Shown here: piece after piece, positions 14,995-15,027 of the stretch
Numbering within the stretch: the stretch's first letter is position 1
How the letters are laid out: every line of letters starts with the position of its first letter
From: an uncultured Bacilli bacterium
GTDB lineage: Bacteria; Bacillota_I; Bacilli_A; RFN20; CAG-826
Direction of reading: 5' to 3'
Assembly (NCBI GenBank): GCA_944342125.1
Contig: CALVMF010000021.1
Span: forward strand, 1 to 15,027
Length of the DNA stretch: 15,027 nucleotides
Program-made: the position numbers and the translations under genes
The notes under the pieces: generated by a model
Database searches by the model: none
Told to the model about the DNA's origin: nothing
Seen by the model: only the letters and a program-made list of their open reading frames with translations

Positions 14995-15027
14995 TGGTGG
15001 GTACTATAGGGATCGAACCTATGACCT
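14995..15027 (-). tRNA. tRNA gene, 3' part only (runs off the window)
   Basis: On the minus strand: variable loop AGGTC (15027-15023), T-arm ATAGG-TTCGATC-CCTAT (15022-15006, 5-bp stem with a 7-nt loop), acceptor strand AGTACCC (15005-14999), discriminator A (14998) and encoded CCA (14997-14995). The 5' acceptor strand should be GGGTACT. The anticodon is outside the window, so the isotype cannot be assigned. Confidence 0.93.

Noticed and set aside
1..15027. CRISPR array, prophage, toxin-antitoxin or defence island
   Set aside because: No regularly spaced repeats and no gene of these types recognised on either strand.

Overview
The window is about 15 kb of AT-rich bacterial DNA. Standard Shine-Dalgarno sites (AGGAGG, AAGGAGGT), TGA used as a real stop codon, tryptophan encoded by TGG, a lipobox lipoprotein and Firmicutes-type families point to an uncultured low-GC Bacilli lineage, perhaps a gut Erysipelotrichia or RF39-like group. 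Placement is inference. No phage, transposase, CRISPR or rRNA gene is visible.

Layout. (1) 1-247: leader with a strong 11-bp hairpin and a promoter. (2) 248-2686: large surface lipoprotein with two Listeria-Bacteroides (Flg_new) repeats, several OB-like modules and an Ig-like module. (3) 2878-3525: bacterial PH-domain membrane protein. (4) 3610-4815 (minus): MFS transporter, flanked by two inverted copies of a 21-bp intergenic motif; a third copy lies at 14745-14765. (5) 5108-7031: ECF-like sigma factor overlapping a single-pass membrane protein that is probably its anti-sigma factor or sensor. (6) 7156-7371: 71-residue HTH protein, convergent with a PncA/isochorismatase-family hydrolase (7394-7918, minus); the two share a bidirectional terminator. 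(7) 8020-11102: TrmB-family regulator, MFS transporter and SGNH/GDSL hydrolase with overlapping ends, almost certainly one operon. This looks like regulated uptake of a sugar or sugar derivative plus ester removal. (8) 11218-13174: XRE-HTH membrane protein followed 13 bp later by an M18 aminopeptidase (ApeB type). (9) 13276-14643: second M18 aminopeptidase (ApeA type) with its own promoter and a strong terminator. (10) 14644-15027: no convincing protein gene; the 3' part of a minus-strand tRNA gene with its terminator at the edge.

A recurring theme is translation initiation. Genes inside operons, and several with leaders, have clear Shine-Dalgarno sites. In contrast the sigma factor, the TrmB regulator and the PncA-like hydrolase have none, and each has a -10 box ending exactly 7 nt before the A of the ATG, so their mRNAs are predicted to be leaderless. 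The MFS gene at 4815 is nearly the same. I see no clear undescribed multi-gene system. The best leads are the leaderless architecture, the dispersed GCGGA-core motif and the sigma/membrane-protein pair with an unrecognised ectodomain.
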